NCBI GenBank assembly: GCA_050013055.1
Contig: JBEKGC010000091.1
Coordinates: forward strand, 1-17,217
Length of the DNA stretch: 17,217 nt
Reading direction: 5' to 3'
DNA from: Palsa-504 sp050013055
GTDB taxonomy: Bacteria; Actinomycetota; Actinomycetes; Streptosporangiales; Streptosporangiaceae
Shown here: one piece after another, positions 8,201-15,327 of the stretch
How the letters are laid out: each line of letters starts with the position of its first letter
Numbering within the stretch: the first letter of the stretch is position 1
Made by a program: the position numbers and the translations under genes
The notes under the pieces: model-generated
Databases searched by the model: none
Told to the model about the DNA's origin: nothing
The model's input: the letters and a program-made list of their open reading frames with translations, nothing else

Positions 8201-9023
8201 CGGCCTGCCGGGCGGTGGCGGCCATGCCGACGATGCCGCCCGCCGGGCCGGACAAGATGGAGTCCTTGCCGCGGAAGCTGGCCGCGTCGGTCAGGCCCCC
8301 GTTGGACTGCATGAAAAGCAGCCGGACACCGGCCAGCTCGCGGGCCAGCCCGGTCACGTACCGGCGCAAGATGGGCGACAGGTAGGCGTCCACCACCGTG
8401 GTGTCGCCACGGGAGACCAGCTTCATCAGCGGGCTCGTCTGGTGCGAGGTCGACACCTGGCTGAAACCGGCCGCGCGGGCCAGCTCACCGATCCTGGCCT
8501 CGTGCTCGGGATACCGGTAACCGTGCAGGCAGACCACGGCGGCGCTGCGGAAGCCGTCGTGGTAAGCCTGCTTGAGGCTGGCCGCGAGCGCCTCGGTGTC
8601 CAGCGGCCTGATGACCTCGCCGCGGGCGCCGATCCGCTCGTCGGCCTCGATCACCCGGTCATACAGCACCTCGGGCAGCACGATCCGGCGGTCGAAGATC
8701 CGCGGCCGGTTCTGGTAGGCGATCCGCAGCGCGTCGGCGAAGCCCGCCGTGATGACCAGGACGGTCGGCTCGCCCTTGCGCTCGAGCAGCGCGTTGGTGG
8801 CCACCGTGGTGCCCAGCCGGACCGCGCCGACCCGCTCCGCCGGGAACGGCTCGCCCGGCCGCAGGCCGAGCAGCTCGCGGATGCCCGCCACCGCGGCGTC
8901 GGCATAGGCTCGCGGGTTATCGGACAGCAGCTTGTGCGCGACCAGGCGCCCGTCCGGGCGGCGGGCGACGATATCGGTGAACGTGCCGCCCCGGTCGATC
9001 CAGAACTCCCACTGTGGAGCCAC
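5244..9023 (-). CDS. 5-oxoprolinase / hydantoinase HyuA-HyuB fusion, with an extra low-complexity insertion
   Basis: Probable ATP-dependent 5-oxoprolinase (5-oxo-L-proline + ATP + water to glutamate). Substrate within the hydantoinase/oxoprolinase/acetone carboxylase superfamily cannot be fixed from sequence, but the fused A+B layout favours oxoprolinase. The A half (~1-680) carries the ATP-binding motifs RGGTFTD (11-17), DMGGTSTD (283-290), AGGGS (323) and FGGAGGQHAC (451-460). The B half (~685-1255) carries APHMPVHLGSMGE, NDPYHGGTHLPD, FFVASRGHHAEIGG and a C-terminal ETPGGGGYG. Between VTPVF and EIWFFVASRGHHA (~795-855), where relatives have only a short turn, about 50 extra residues occur: a double palindromic DNA element plus an Ala-rich stretch. 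The frame stays open throughout. The start is GTG at 9023, 11 bases after the stop of the AAA+ gene and with a weak ribosome-binding site, suggesting translational coupling. Its end overlaps the gene on the + strand. Confidence 0.9.
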   Translation of the reverse strand: MAPQWEFWIDRGGTFTDIVARRPDGRLVAHKLLSDNPRAYADAAVAGIRELLGLRPGEPFPAERVGAVRLGTTVATNALLERKGEPTVLVITAGFADALRIAYQNRPRIFDRRIVLPEVLYDRVIEADERIGARGEVIRPLDTEALAASLKQAYHDGFRSAAVVCLHGYRYPEHEARIGELARAAGFSQVSTSHQTSPLMKLVSRGDTTVVDAYLSPILRRYVTGLARELAGVRLLFMQSNGGLTDAASFRGKDSILSGPAGGIVGMAATARQAGFGQVIGFDMGGTSTDVSHFAGEFEREYETQVAGVRMRAPMLSIHTVAAGGGSVLHFDGRRYRVGPDSAGADPGPACYRRGGPLTVTDANVLLGRIQPGHFPNVFGEGGDAPLDAGVTKAMFTELSAQITEAAADARGPEQVAAGFLDVAVANMANAIKKISVQRGYDVTQYVLNVFGGAGGQHACAVADALGMTKVLIHPLAGVLSAYGIGLADIIAMREQAVEAPLTEKLMAGLPALIEPLEADARAQVEAQGGPAARITVAHRAHLRYQGTEVAVVVPAGPLAEMTAAFEAAYTRRFSFLMRAKPIVVEAISVEVTCAQDAVDGGGLATVRLASGKEPERVPMFTAGAWTQVELHERPALRPGHTTCGPAIIAEEFATTVVEPGWQAVVTDRGDLLLSRVKARPAAADVGTRADPVMLEIFNNLFMSVAEQMGVRLQATSHSVNIKERLDFSCALFDAQGGLIANAPHMPVHLGSMGESIKMVIQRNQRIRRGDVYVLNDPYHGGTHLPDITVVTPVFAPVAPVGPSSPEPPTTMVHRGAQDHHDGPSWCPAAAPAAAAAPAAAVGAVAAVGVSGAGAAADEIWFFVASRGHHAEIGGMSPGSMPAWSTRIEQEGVLIDNWLLVRDGQLREAETIQLLTSAEYPSRDPATNLADLRAQIAANAKGTAELHRMVEHFGLPTVGAYMAHVQENAAESVRRVITARHDGQFAYELDNGAVIKVAVRVDHEGRTAEIDFTGTSPQLADNFNAPSSVAMAAVLYVFRTLVDDDIPLNSGCLEPLNVIIPPDSMLSPRYPAAVAAGNVETSQAVTGALYAALGVMAEGSGTMNNVTFGNAEYQYYETVASGSGAGEGFDGTDVVQTKMTNSRLTDPEVLEWRYPVRVESYRIRPGSGGAGRWHGGDGGVRRLRFTAPMTVSTLTGHRRVPAFGLAGGRPGALGRHWIEHPDGSVTAMSGCDSVSVQPGDVFVIETPGGGGYGPPADEP
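6503..6538. repeat. Two exact 18-base GC-rich tandem repeats inside the 5-oxoprolinase gene
   Basis: The unit CGGCCGCCGGGGCCGCCG is repeated at 6503-6520 and 6521-6538, with more degenerate relatives at ~6481-6502. On the coding strand it gives the Ala/Pro-rich part of the insertion. It directly abuts the palindromic element starting at 6544. Confidence 0.9.
6544..6602. repeat. Double palindromic repeat element, copy A (inside the 5-oxoprolinase gene)
   Basis: Two perfect 23-base palindromes lie at 6544-6566 and 6575-6597. Each has an 11-base left arm CACCACGATGG, a single central base (T, then A) and the right arm CCATCGTGGTG. The second is the exact reverse complement of the first, so the pair can also fold on itself. 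Repeat-to-repeat distance is 31 bases, with an 8-base spacer. The element is read in two frames by the gene (TTMVHRG and HHDGPSW) without a stop. An ungapped alignment to 16432-16490 matches 45 of 59 bases. Confidence 0.9.
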
Positions 9024-9034
9024 CGGCTCAGTAT

Positions 9035-11491
9035 CTAAGCCTGGCCCGGCACGGCCAGCGGGTCCTGCGGCGCCAGGTCGCGGTACGCCGTCTCCACGTC
9101 CGCGGCGGTCAGCGTGGTCAGGTCCTCGGCGGTCGCCTGCTCGCCCAGCCGCACCACCCGGACATCACGGCAGGCGCAGGCCCGCTCGAACAGCGACCGG
9201 GCGAACCTGCCGTTGCCGAGCTCGTCAATCCGGCCGCTGCCGCAGGCATGGGTGAAGATCGCGCCGAGGACCTCGACCGCCGCCGGGTGGAACACGTCAC
9301 CGGCCTGTTCGGCCAGCAGGACGGCGATCCGGACCAGGTCCTCCGGCTGGTAGCTGGGGAAGGTCACCCGGGTGCTGAACCTGCTGGCCAGGCCGGGGTT
9401 GCTGCGCAGGAACCTGTCCATGTCGTCCGGGTAGCCCGCCAGCACGATGACCAGCCGGTCCCGGTCGTCCTCGGCTCGTTTGAGCAGCGTCTGCACCGCC
9501 TCGGAGCCGAACGCGTCCCCGCCGGAGTACCCGTCGTTGTGCAGGGAGTAGGCCTCGTCGATGAACAGCACGCCGCCCAGCGCCGAGTCGATGAGCTTGC
9601 CGGTCTTGATCGCGGTCGAGCCAAGATGCTCGCCGACCAAGTCGGCCCGGTGCGCCTCCACCACCGCGGGCCGGGCCAGCAGCCCGAGCGCGGCGAAGAT
9701 CCGGCCCAGGATGCGGGCGACCGTGGTCTTGCCGGTGCCGGGCGGCCCGCTGAACACGAAGTGCCGGGCGGGCGGCTGGCTGGCCAGCCCGTGGGTGTCG
9801 CGCATCTTGGCCACCCGCAGCTGCGCGGCGATGGCGCGCACCTGCTGCTTCACCGGATCCAGGCCGACCAGCTCGTCGAGCTCGGCGATCGCGCCCTCCA
9901 CCGTGGGGGTGTCCTCGTAGCCGCGCAGCCGGGAGGTCAGCTCGGCGAACGCCTGCTGCAGGTCACCGCCCTTGATCGTGACCAGGTCCTTGGCCGCGGG
10001 CTCGGCCGTCCCGGTCATCACCCGCACGTCGCGCGCCTGGCCTGCCTTCTCCAGCAGGCTGCGGACGAACCGCCCGTTGCCCAGCTCGTCGGCGATCCGG
10101 CGGCGGCCGACCTCTTCCAGCGTCCGCCACAGCACCGGCCGCGCGTCCGGGTCGAGATGCTCGCCACGCCGGTCCAGGGCGGATTCGGCCAGCGCCAGCA
10201 TCTCCGCCGGGGAGTAGCTCGTGAACTTCAGCCGGGTCGCGAACCGTGACGCCAGGCCGGGGTTGGAGCCAAGGAACGTTTCCATCTGCTTCTCGTAGCC
10301 GGCCAGGATGATGATGAGATCCTCGCGGTTGTCCTCGGCCCGCTTGAGCAGCGTCTGCACCGCCTCGACCCCGAACCGGTCGGTCTGCCCGTCACCCTCG
10401 TTGACCAGGCTGTACGCCTCGTCGATGAAGAGCACCCCGCCGAGCGCGGAATCGACAAGCTCGTTGGTCTTGATCGCGGTCGCGCCGAGGTACTCCCCGA
10501 CCAGGTCGGCCCGGTGCGCCTCGATCACGTGGGGCATCTCGAGCAGGCCGAAGGCGTAGAAGATCTTGGCCAGCACCCGGGCGACCGTCGTCTTGCCCGT
10601 CCCCGGCGGCCCGAGGAAGACGAAATGCCGCATGGGCTTGTCGGTGGTGACGCCGGCCACCGCCCGGCGCCGCGCGGCCTCGATGGACGCGGCGATCGAG
10701 CGCACCTGCTCCTTGACCGGCATCAGCCCGATCATCGCGTCGAGCTCGGCCATGGCGTCCTCGACCGAGATCTGCGGCCGGGGCTTCGGCGGAGCCGGCG
10801 CGCCGCTGCCCGAGTAGTCGCGCGCGGCCTGCTCGGCGTAGGGCAGGGCGGCGGCCTGGGCCCGGACCCCGTAGCTGGGCTGCGGTCCGTGCTGTCCGTG
10901 TGGTCCGTGCTGGTCGCCGGGCGGCGCCGCGCCGGGTTTTCCTGGCTTTCCTGGTTTTCCTGCTGGCCTGCCCGCCGCGCCGTCGGGGTACATCCGGGCG
11001 TCCTGCACGCCCTTGGCCAGCCGCCAGCCGACGACGGCGAAGGCGATGAGGACGGCCGCGATCACCCCGACGAGCGGCTGATGCGGCCAGAAATGTAGCG
11101 CGACGACCCCGATTGGCAGCGACCACAGCATGGCCCAAGCGGTCGTCCGGCACGGTACGTACCAACGGGCTAGCGCACGAGTGCCCGCAGCCCAGGCGAC
11201 AGCGAAAGGGAGGGCAACCAGTACGGCCCTCCAGGGCGTACGTAGCTCGGAGAAGAGCCAGATGGCGGGGATGGCCCAGGTGGCGACCGCGAACGCAGCT
11301 CCACGCCCAGGTCGCTTCTGGATCACGTCGACGGCACCGCTACCCAAGGCGTACAGGAAGAGGATGGGAGACAAGACAACGAAAAGGACTAGCTTGACGA
11401 AGAACGGAGCCCGGCCTATCCGCCTCAAGGCGCGCGTACCCAAGGTGGGCTTGCCACGCGCGGCGGGCTGGGCCCTGTCGTTTGGCAGCAT
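9035..11491 (-). CDS. Membrane-anchored tandem AAA+ ATPase (CbxX/CfxQ/SpoVK type), two ATPase modules
   Basis: Predicted membrane ATPase of 818 aa; its target is unknown. Four or five hydrophobic segments at ~30-157 are followed by a Gly/Pro-rich linker (~168-240) with KPG and HGP repeats. Two CbxX/CfxQ AAA+ modules follow. Module 1 (~243-515) has Walker A GPPGTGKT at 294-301 and Walker B VLFIDEAY at 353-360. Module 2 (~530-805) has the same motifs at 582-589 and 641-648. Each also keeps the EAHRADLVGE motif, NPGLASRF and an ELGNGRF sensor-2 region, so both should bind and hydrolyse ATP. Related modules occur in the Rubisco activase CbbX, SpoVK and the type VII secretion ATPase EccA, but no ESX genes are nearby. 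The start ATG has GAGG seven bases upstream. It precedes the 5-oxoprolinase gene by 11 bases and probably shares its transcript. Confidence 0.9.
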   Translation of the reverse strand: MLPNDRAQPAARGKPTLGTRALRRIGRAPFFVKLVLFVVLSPILFLYALGSGAVDVIQKRPGRGAAFAVATWAIPAIWLFSELRTPWRAVLVALPFAVAWAAGTRALARWYVPCRTTAWAMLWSLPIGVVALHFWPHQPLVGVIAAVLIAFAVVGWRLAKGVQDARMYPDGAAGRPAGKPGKPGKPGAAPPGDQHGPHGQHGPQPSYGVRAQAAALPYAEQAARDYSGSGAPAPPKPRPQISVEDAMAELDAMIGLMPVKEQVRSIAASIEAARRRAVAGVTTDKPMRHFVFLGPPGTGKTTVARVLAKIFYAFGLLEMPHVIEAHRADLVGEYLGATAIKTNELVDSALGGVLFIDEAYSLVNEGDGQTDRFGVEAVQTLLKRAEDNREDLIIILAGYEKQMETFLGSNPGLASRFATRLKFTSYSPAEMLALAESALDRRGEHLDPDARPVLWRTLEEVGRRRIADELGNGRFVRSLLEKAGQARDVRVMTGTAEPAAKDLVTIKGGDLQQAFAELTSRLRGYEDTPTVEGAIAELDELVGLDPVKQQVRAIAAQLRVAKMRDTHGLASQPPARHFVFSGPPGTGKTTVARILGRIFAALGLLARPAVVEAHRADLVGEHLGSTAIKTGKLIDSALGGVLFIDEAYSLHNDGYSGGDAFGSEAVQTLLKRAEDDRDRLVIVLAGYPDDMDRFLRSNPGLASRFSTRVTFPSYQPEDLVRIAVLLAEQAGDVFHPAAVEVLGAIFTHACGSGRIDELGNGRFARSLFERACACRDVRVVRLGEQATAEDLTTLTAADVETAYRDLAPQDPLAVPGQA
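10885..10963. repeat. Two sets of 9-base tandem repeats in the AAA+ protein linker
   Basis: At 10885-10911 the unit GTCCGTGCT (middle copy varied) occurs three times and encodes HGP-type repeats. At 10937-10963 the unit TTTTCCTGG (with single-base variation) occurs three times and encodes KPG repeats. Both lie in the disordered linker between the membrane segments and the first AAA+ module and keep the frame. Confidence 0.85.
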
Positions 11492-11822
11492 CTCGCTTCC
11501 TCGCCCCTAGTGCCTGCCTCGCCGCCCCGCCGCGAGCCCAGCGATAAGGCCGCCTGGCCCACGTCCTCGCACCTGGTTGCCGGACAGTCGTATGTCCTTG
11601 TATAGCGCATCACCCAGGAACACAACAGCACACACGTCGATACTGTCGGTGAAAGTTGCGCCGACTTCGCCCTGAATCGGGAGCCTCCTGCCGGAACGTG
11701 GCTGGATAACCATGATGGACCGGGCCCCGGCCGGCACGTCAAGATAATCACCATCACAACCAGGACATCCCCGGCGGCACAGCGCGCCAAAAGTCCCAAA
11801 AGGGGAAAAAAGGGAGCTTTTT
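11492..11822. promoter_or_regulatory. Divergent 331-base intergenic region between the AAA+ and amidohydrolase genes
   Basis: No gene is supported here. It is clearly less GC-rich than its surroundings, as expected for a promoter region. On the + strand, TTGCCG (11577-11582) and TATAGC (11601-11606) are 18 bases apart and could be a weak promoter for the amidohydrolase; a short dyad, GGACA/TGTCC (11582-11597), lies between them. On the minus strand a TATACA-like -10 (within 11598-11606) faces the AAA+ gene. A minus-strand open frame ending at 11507, 15 bases before the AAA+ ATG, has no recognisable content. Confidence 0.4.
11789..11821 (+). promoter_or_regulatory. Possible hairpin covering the ribosome-binding site of the amidohydrolase gene
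   Basis: AAAAGTCCC (11789-11797) can pair with GGGA-g-CTTTT (11812-11821, one bulged G), leaving a 14-base A/G-rich loop. The 3' arm contains the GGGAG ribosome-binding site, six bases before the ATG at 11823, and is followed by a short U run. It could limit translation, or could be a coincidence of an A-rich leader. The stem is weak (five A/T-rich pairs and four stronger ones). Confidence 0.35.
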
Positions 11823-13073
11823 ATGCAACGGATCGAGGCTGAGCTGCTCATTCCCGGGCGCGGCGATCCCGTACGTGACGGCGTGGTCCTTCTCGACGGA
11901 ACCCGGATCAGCTACGCCGGACCGGCGGCGGTAGCGCCGGAGGCGCCCGGGGCCGCCGTGACCCGGGCGGTGACGGTGATGCCAGGGATGTGGGAGTGCC
12001 ATGGGCACCTCATGGGGACCAAGACCTTCGACCTGGACCGGCTCCCGCTCGAGCCCGAGGCGCTGCGCGCAGCCCGCTGCACCCAGGACCTGCGGGCCGC
12101 TCTCGACGCGGGGATCACCTCGGTGCGCGACGTCGGCGGCCTGGGCGTCTACCTGGCCCGCGCGGTGGCCGAGGGCACCGTGCCCGGCCCGGCGATCTAC
12201 GGCGCGGGGGCGATCCTGAGCACCACCGGAGGCCACGGCGACCTGCACGCCTTCCCGCTCGACTGGATCGAGGACTACGCCAGGCGGGCCTGCATGCTGC
12301 GGCTGGCCGACGGCCCGGACGAATGCGCCAAGGCCGTTCGGGAGCAGCTGCGGCGCAACGCCAGGCTCATCAAGGTGTGCGCGTCCGGTGGCGTGCTTTC
12401 CGAACTCGACGATCCGATCCACCAGCAGTTCACGCTGGCCGAGCTGCGGGCCATCGTCGAGGTGGCCGGGCTCGCCGACCGGGTGGTCGCGGCACACTGC
12501 CACGGCAAGCCGGGCATCATGGCCGCGCTGCGGGCCGGCGTGCGCACCATCGAGCACGGCACCTACCTGGACGACGAGTGCTGTGACGCGATCCGCGAGA
12601 GCGGCGCGATCCTGGTGCCGACCAGGACGATCATCGAGGACATGCTGGCGAACTCCGCGGCCGTGCCCGACTACGCGATGGCCAAGCTCGAGGTGGTCGC
12701 CGACGTGCACGCGCAGGCGGTGACGCGAGCCTACGAGCACGGCGTCACCATCGCCATGGGCACCGACATCGCGCTGACCGGCAAGGACCGCAACGGCAGG
12801 GACCTGCCCAACGCGTGGGGCCAGAACGGGTCAGAACCCGGATACCTGGTGAAGCTGGGCATGACCCCGCTGGAGGCCATCGAGGCGGCCACCGCGACCG
12901 GCCCGCTCACCCTCGGGCCGCAGGCGCCGCGCAGCGGCCGGCTCGCCGAAGGCTACGACGCCGACGTGATCACCCTGGACGCCGATCCGCTGACGGACAT
13001 CGGCGTGCTCGCCGACCCCGGCCACGTCACCGCGGTCTGGACCGGCGGCCGCCAGGTCAAAGGCGCAGCGTGA
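11823..13073 (+). CDS. Metal-dependent amidohydrolase (prolidase/imidazolonepropionase-like)
   Basis: Cytoplasmic TIM-barrel amidohydrolase of 416 aa. The substrate is not certain; relatives with this motif set include Xaa-Pro and related dipeptidases. Ligands seen: HGH (H60, H62) at the end of strand 1, K184 in LIKVCASGGVLS as the probable carboxylated lysine bridging two metals, AAHCHG (H225, H227), IEHGTYLD (H245) and MGTD (D315). A small N-terminal beta domain (1-55) and the C-terminal GRLAEGYDADVITLDADPL complete the usual composite sandwich. No signal peptide. The start ATG is preceded by GGGAG at a six-base distance inside a possible hairpin. The gene is divergent from the AAA+/oxoprolinase operon and overlaps the GNAT gene tail-to-tail by 17 bases. 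A shared role with oxoprolinase in recycling proline-like peptide products is only a guess. Confidence 0.88.
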   Translation: MQRIEAELLIPGRGDPVRDGVVLLDGTRISYAGPAAVAPEAPGAAVTRAVTVMPGMWECHGHLMGTKTFDLDRLPLEPEALRAARCTQDLRAALDAGITSVRDVGGLGVYLARAVAEGTVPGPAIYGAGAILSTTGGHGDLHAFPLDWIEDYARRACMLRLADGPDECAKAVREQLRRNARLIKVCASGGVLSELDDPIHQQFTLAELRAIVEVAGLADRVVAAHCHGKPGIMAALRAGVRTIEHGTYLDDECCDAIRESGAILVPTRTIIEDMLANSAAVPDYAMAKLEVVADVHAQAVTRAYEHGVTIAMGTDIALTGKDRNGRDLPNAWGQNGSEPGYLVKLGMTPLEAIEAATATGPLTLGPQAPRSGRLAEGYDADVITLDADPLTDIGVLADPGHVTAVWTGGRQVKGAA

Positions 13074-13545
13074 GGTCGATCTCGTCGTGCAGCGGGATGC
13101 CGTAGTCCCCCGTCCTCGGGATCTGGGGCTTTTGCTGCCGGGACCGGTCCACCGCGCCGGGCCGCAGCTCGGCCAGCCGGAACCCGCGGCGCTGGTAGAA
13201 GCGGAGCGCGTCGACGTTGTCGTTGGTGGTAGTGAGGCGGATCTCGTGGCAGCGGAAGTGCCGCGCCGCCCCCACGGCGGCATCGATGAGCATCGTCCCG
13301 ATCCCGGCGCGGCGGTCGATGGCGTTCAGCGTGACGATCTCCAGCGTGTCCCCCACCAGCTGGAAGGTGAGCAGGCCGACGACCCGGCGGGCCCGTTCGG
13401 CGATGAATCCGTCAAGCTCGGCTGGGCGCAAGATGTTGCCGTGGACGGCGACGAGCTCGGAGCCCCACAGTTCGGCGACGAGCCAGGACAGCATCGGCCG
13501 GTCGCCCTCGCTGGCCGGCCTGATGGTGATTCCCGGCTCGTTCAC
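13057..13545 (-). CDS. GNAT family N-acetyltransferase
   Basis: Acetyl-CoA-dependent N-acetyltransferase of 162 aa; substrate unknown. The fold markers are ITIRPASEGDRPML at the N-terminus, VVGLLTFQLVGDTLEIVTLN (strands 3-4), the acetyl-CoA-binding motif RRAGIGT (78-84), EIRLTTTNDNVDALRFYQ and the RRGF loop (~101-122). The open frame extends upstream to 13884, but only the segment from GTG 13545 looks like protein. That GTG has no ribosome-binding site, but CATAAT lies six bases before it on the coding strand, fitting a leaderless transcript. ATG at ~13583 is an alternative start. Its 3' end overlaps the amidohydrolase gene by 17 bases on the opposite strand. Confidence 0.88.
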   Translation of the reverse strand: MNEPGITIRPASEGDRPMLSWLVAELWGSELVAVHGNILRPAELDGFIAERARRVVGLLTFQLVGDTLEIVTLNAIDRRAGIGTMLIDAAVGAARHFRCHEIRLTTTNDNVDALRFYQRRGFRLAELRPGAVDRSRQQKPQIPRTGDYGIPLHDEIDLTLRL

Positions 13546-13551
13546 CCCGCC

Positions 13552-13557
13552 ATTATG
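13552..13557 (-). promoter_or_regulatory. Candidate -10 box for a leaderless GNAT transcript
   Basis: CATAAT on the minus strand, five of six bases matching TATAAT, ends six bases before the GTG at 13545. No ribosome-binding sequence is present in between. No convincing -35 is seen. Confidence 0.4.
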
Positions 13558-13599
13558 CAGCCCGGCGTTACAACCCGGTTTCATGGGCAGTGGGCCTGC

Positions 13600-13918
13600 A
13601 TGCCTGTACTGAGAGCTTTCGCGCGCCCCATGGTGGCGTCCATCTTCGTCCTGCAGGGTTACGACACCCTTCGCCACCCCGAGCGGGTCGCGCCGCTGGC
13701 CGAGCCGGTGGTCCGTTCGGTGGCCGAACGAGTGCCCGCGTTGCCCGCCCGGCCGCGGACACCGCGGGAAGCCCCTCGATCGCCTGGCGCACCAGGCACG
13801 CGGCCAAGACGGCGCGCCGGGAGGCCACCATGGTGACCAAGACGGCCAAGCGTTCGGGTCAGGCCGGCGCCAAGGCGGGGCCAAGGTGGGCCAGGTCAGC
13901 AGCCGGCTACCCGGCTAG
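13600..13918 (+). pseudogene. Decayed DoxX family membrane protein gene
   Basis: The first ~48 codons from ATG 13600 read as a typical actinobacterial DoxX N-terminus (LRAFARPMVASIFVLQGYDT, then LRHPERVAPLAEPVV and VAERVPALP). The remaining transmembrane part expected for DoxX is missing, and the frame then runs into Pro/Arg-rich nonsense. A DoxX-like basic C-terminus resumes in another frame (HAAKTARREATMV, TKTAKRSGQAGAKA) and, after one more shift near 13880, continues to TAG at 13916 (KVGQVSSRLPG). This looks like an internal deletion of roughly 70 codons plus a small indel. DoxX proteins belong to an integral-membrane family associated with redox balance. The assignment of the C-terminal remnant is less sure than that of the N-terminus. 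Confidence 0.6.
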
Positions 13919-13942
13919 TCACCGGCGTACGAACCTTGTCGC

Positions 13943-15253
13943 TCATCCGGGGTCGGTGCCGTTGCCTCGCGCGAGCCAGCGGGGCGGATCACAGCGGCAG
14001 TCGAGCACATCCGGATCCTCCCTGGACGTGATCACGGCATCGTGCGTCGCGTATCCCACCCGGATGATCATCTGCGGATAGTCGGGAAAGCGCGCGGGCC
14101 GGCGCCGTAGGCTCGGCTCGCGCGGCGGTGACGGCAGCAGGCTCGCAGTGTCGGGGTAAGGGGCGGACACGCTTGATGCGGCCGCGGCGAACTCGATCGC
14201 GGCGAACGCGACAGGCACCGGCCGGCCGGTTGCTCCTTGGTGCGGGTGAGTGCCGTGGTCGCGCAGCTCAAACGGCTGGGTGAGGAACGATGCCGACACC
14301 CCGTAGCGGGTCGCCGTCAGCAGGGCGTGCTGCAGCGCCTGCCCGGCGTGCAGCCAGTCAAGCGGCTGGTTACGCTTCGTCGACAGCAGCATCAGCTGGG
14401 GAAGCCGTTCGAACCGCCCCTCGGCGTGCCCGTTCGGTTCAGCGCCGGCCGCCGAGCCATCCAGCGGCCCCGGATCCTGCGGTCCGGCCGCGGTCACGCC
14501 GGCCCGGAAGTTCCTGACCGGCGGATAGGTCGTGCGCCAGCCGCGGTGAGGTGCGGAGGCCGGGCCGAACGCCTCCGCGGGCACACCGCTGTCGCCTCCG
14601 TGCGTCCAACGGCTGAGCTCGGCGGCGTATTCTCCGTCTCCGCGCAGCTTGCCGTCCGCGCGGTCCGCTTCGCGCAGCCATCTCCTGACCTCGGGCTGGC
14701 TCAGGGTCCTGAGCCGGATCTCGTACTTGGCGGCGGCGGTTTCCATGGCCGCGAGAATGCTGGGCGGTACCGGATCACCCCGGACGAGCCCGTGGCCGGC
14801 CCCGCCGTACGGCCAGCGGTCACAGTGCCGCCGCGGGATGGCGTCGTAAAGCTCCTGCTGAGTGAACGTGGACGGGTGGATGTGGCCGGTCACGATCTCC
14901 ACTGTTGCCAGCACCGAGCTGTCCTGCGGATAGGGAAGCAGATGGATGGTGAGGTCGTGTCCCGCCGCCCGGATGGCCAGCCGCAGGTTGCACAACGCGG
15001 CGCCACAACTCATGATCAGCTCGCGGGACTCGGGGTCGGCGCCGGGCAGCCGACGATCAGCGTCCGGCAGGTCCAGGCCGTGTTCCAGCAGATGCTGGTA
15101 CGCGCTGCCCTCGCCGACGCGGGCGCACACGTCAAGGCGGTCATCGGCGAGAATCCGGAACCACCAGGGCTGGGTGTTGAACACGGACGGCGCCCGCTGC
15201 ACCGGCTCGAGTAGCCGGAAGGTGCTATCCGTATTGGCAAAGGGCTGGTACAT
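13943..15253 (-). CDS. Acg-like nitroreductase family protein
   Basis: Predicted FMN-binding protein of 436 aa in the two-lobed nitroreductase group typified by mycobacterial Acg (Rv2032) and its paralogues, which belong to the dormancy regulon there. Visible markers: APSVFNTQPWWFRI (21-34) as the first nitroreductase motif, SRELIMSCGAALCNLRLA (~78-95), RRHCDRWPYG at the lobe boundary, HAGQALQHALLTATRYGVSA in the second lobe, and a terminal PQMIIRVGYA. The Acg group is thought to bind FMN poorly or close the site with a lid, so catalysis is uncertain. ATG 15253 was chosen over GTG 15259 because GAGG lies five bases upstream of the ATG. NmrA ends 74 bases upstream on the same strand, so both could be expressed together downstream of the putative SoxR operator. 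Confidence 0.85.
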   Translation of the reverse strand: MYQPFANTDSTFRLLEPVQRAPSVFNTQPWWFRILADDRLDVCARVGEGSAYQHLLEHGLDLPDADRRLPGADPESRELIMSCGAALCNLRLAIRAAGHDLTIHLLPYPQDSSVLATVEIVTGHIHPSTFTQQELYDAIPRRHCDRWPYGGAGHGLVRGDPVPPSILAAMETAAAKYEIRLRTLSQPEVRRWLREADRADGKLRGDGEYAAELSRWTHGGDSGVPAEAFGPASAPHRGWRTTYPPVRNFRAGVTAAGPQDPGPLDGSAAGAEPNGHAEGRFERLPQLMLLSTKRNQPLDWLHAGQALQHALLTATRYGVSASFLTQPFELRDHGTHPHQGATGRPVPVAFAAIEFAAAASSVSAPYPDTASLLPSPPREPSLRRRPARFPDYPQMIIRVGYATHDAVITSREDPDVLDCRCDPPRWLARGNGTDPG

Positions 15254-15327
15254 GGGCACCTCGTTCGGCTACGCGTCTAGTGTCAGCATGTCCTGCCAAA
15301 GCGCCCCCCTACAGCCGGCTAAGGTCC

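Noticed and set aside
7398..9038. 546-codon + strand open frame opposite 5-oxoprolinase
   Set aside because: Antisense shadow; the minus strand holds all conserved hydantoinase A motifs.
11709..11725. AACCATGATGGACC as a third half-copy of the palindromic element
   Set aside because: 11 of 14 bases match one arm region, but there is no complementary second arm and no 31-base partner, so chance is likely.
11507..11851. Minus-strand open frame (114 codons) ending 15 bases before the AAA+ start codon
   Set aside because: The position suits an operon partner, but the frame starts inside the amidohydrolase gene, crosses its promoter region, and shows no motif, hydrophobic pattern or ribosome-binding site that I can support.
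13590..14081. 163-codon + strand frame as an intact gene
   Set aside because: It starts out of frame with the DoxX N-terminus and runs into the antisense of the nitroreductase gene; the DoxX signal is split between frames, which fits a pseudogene better.
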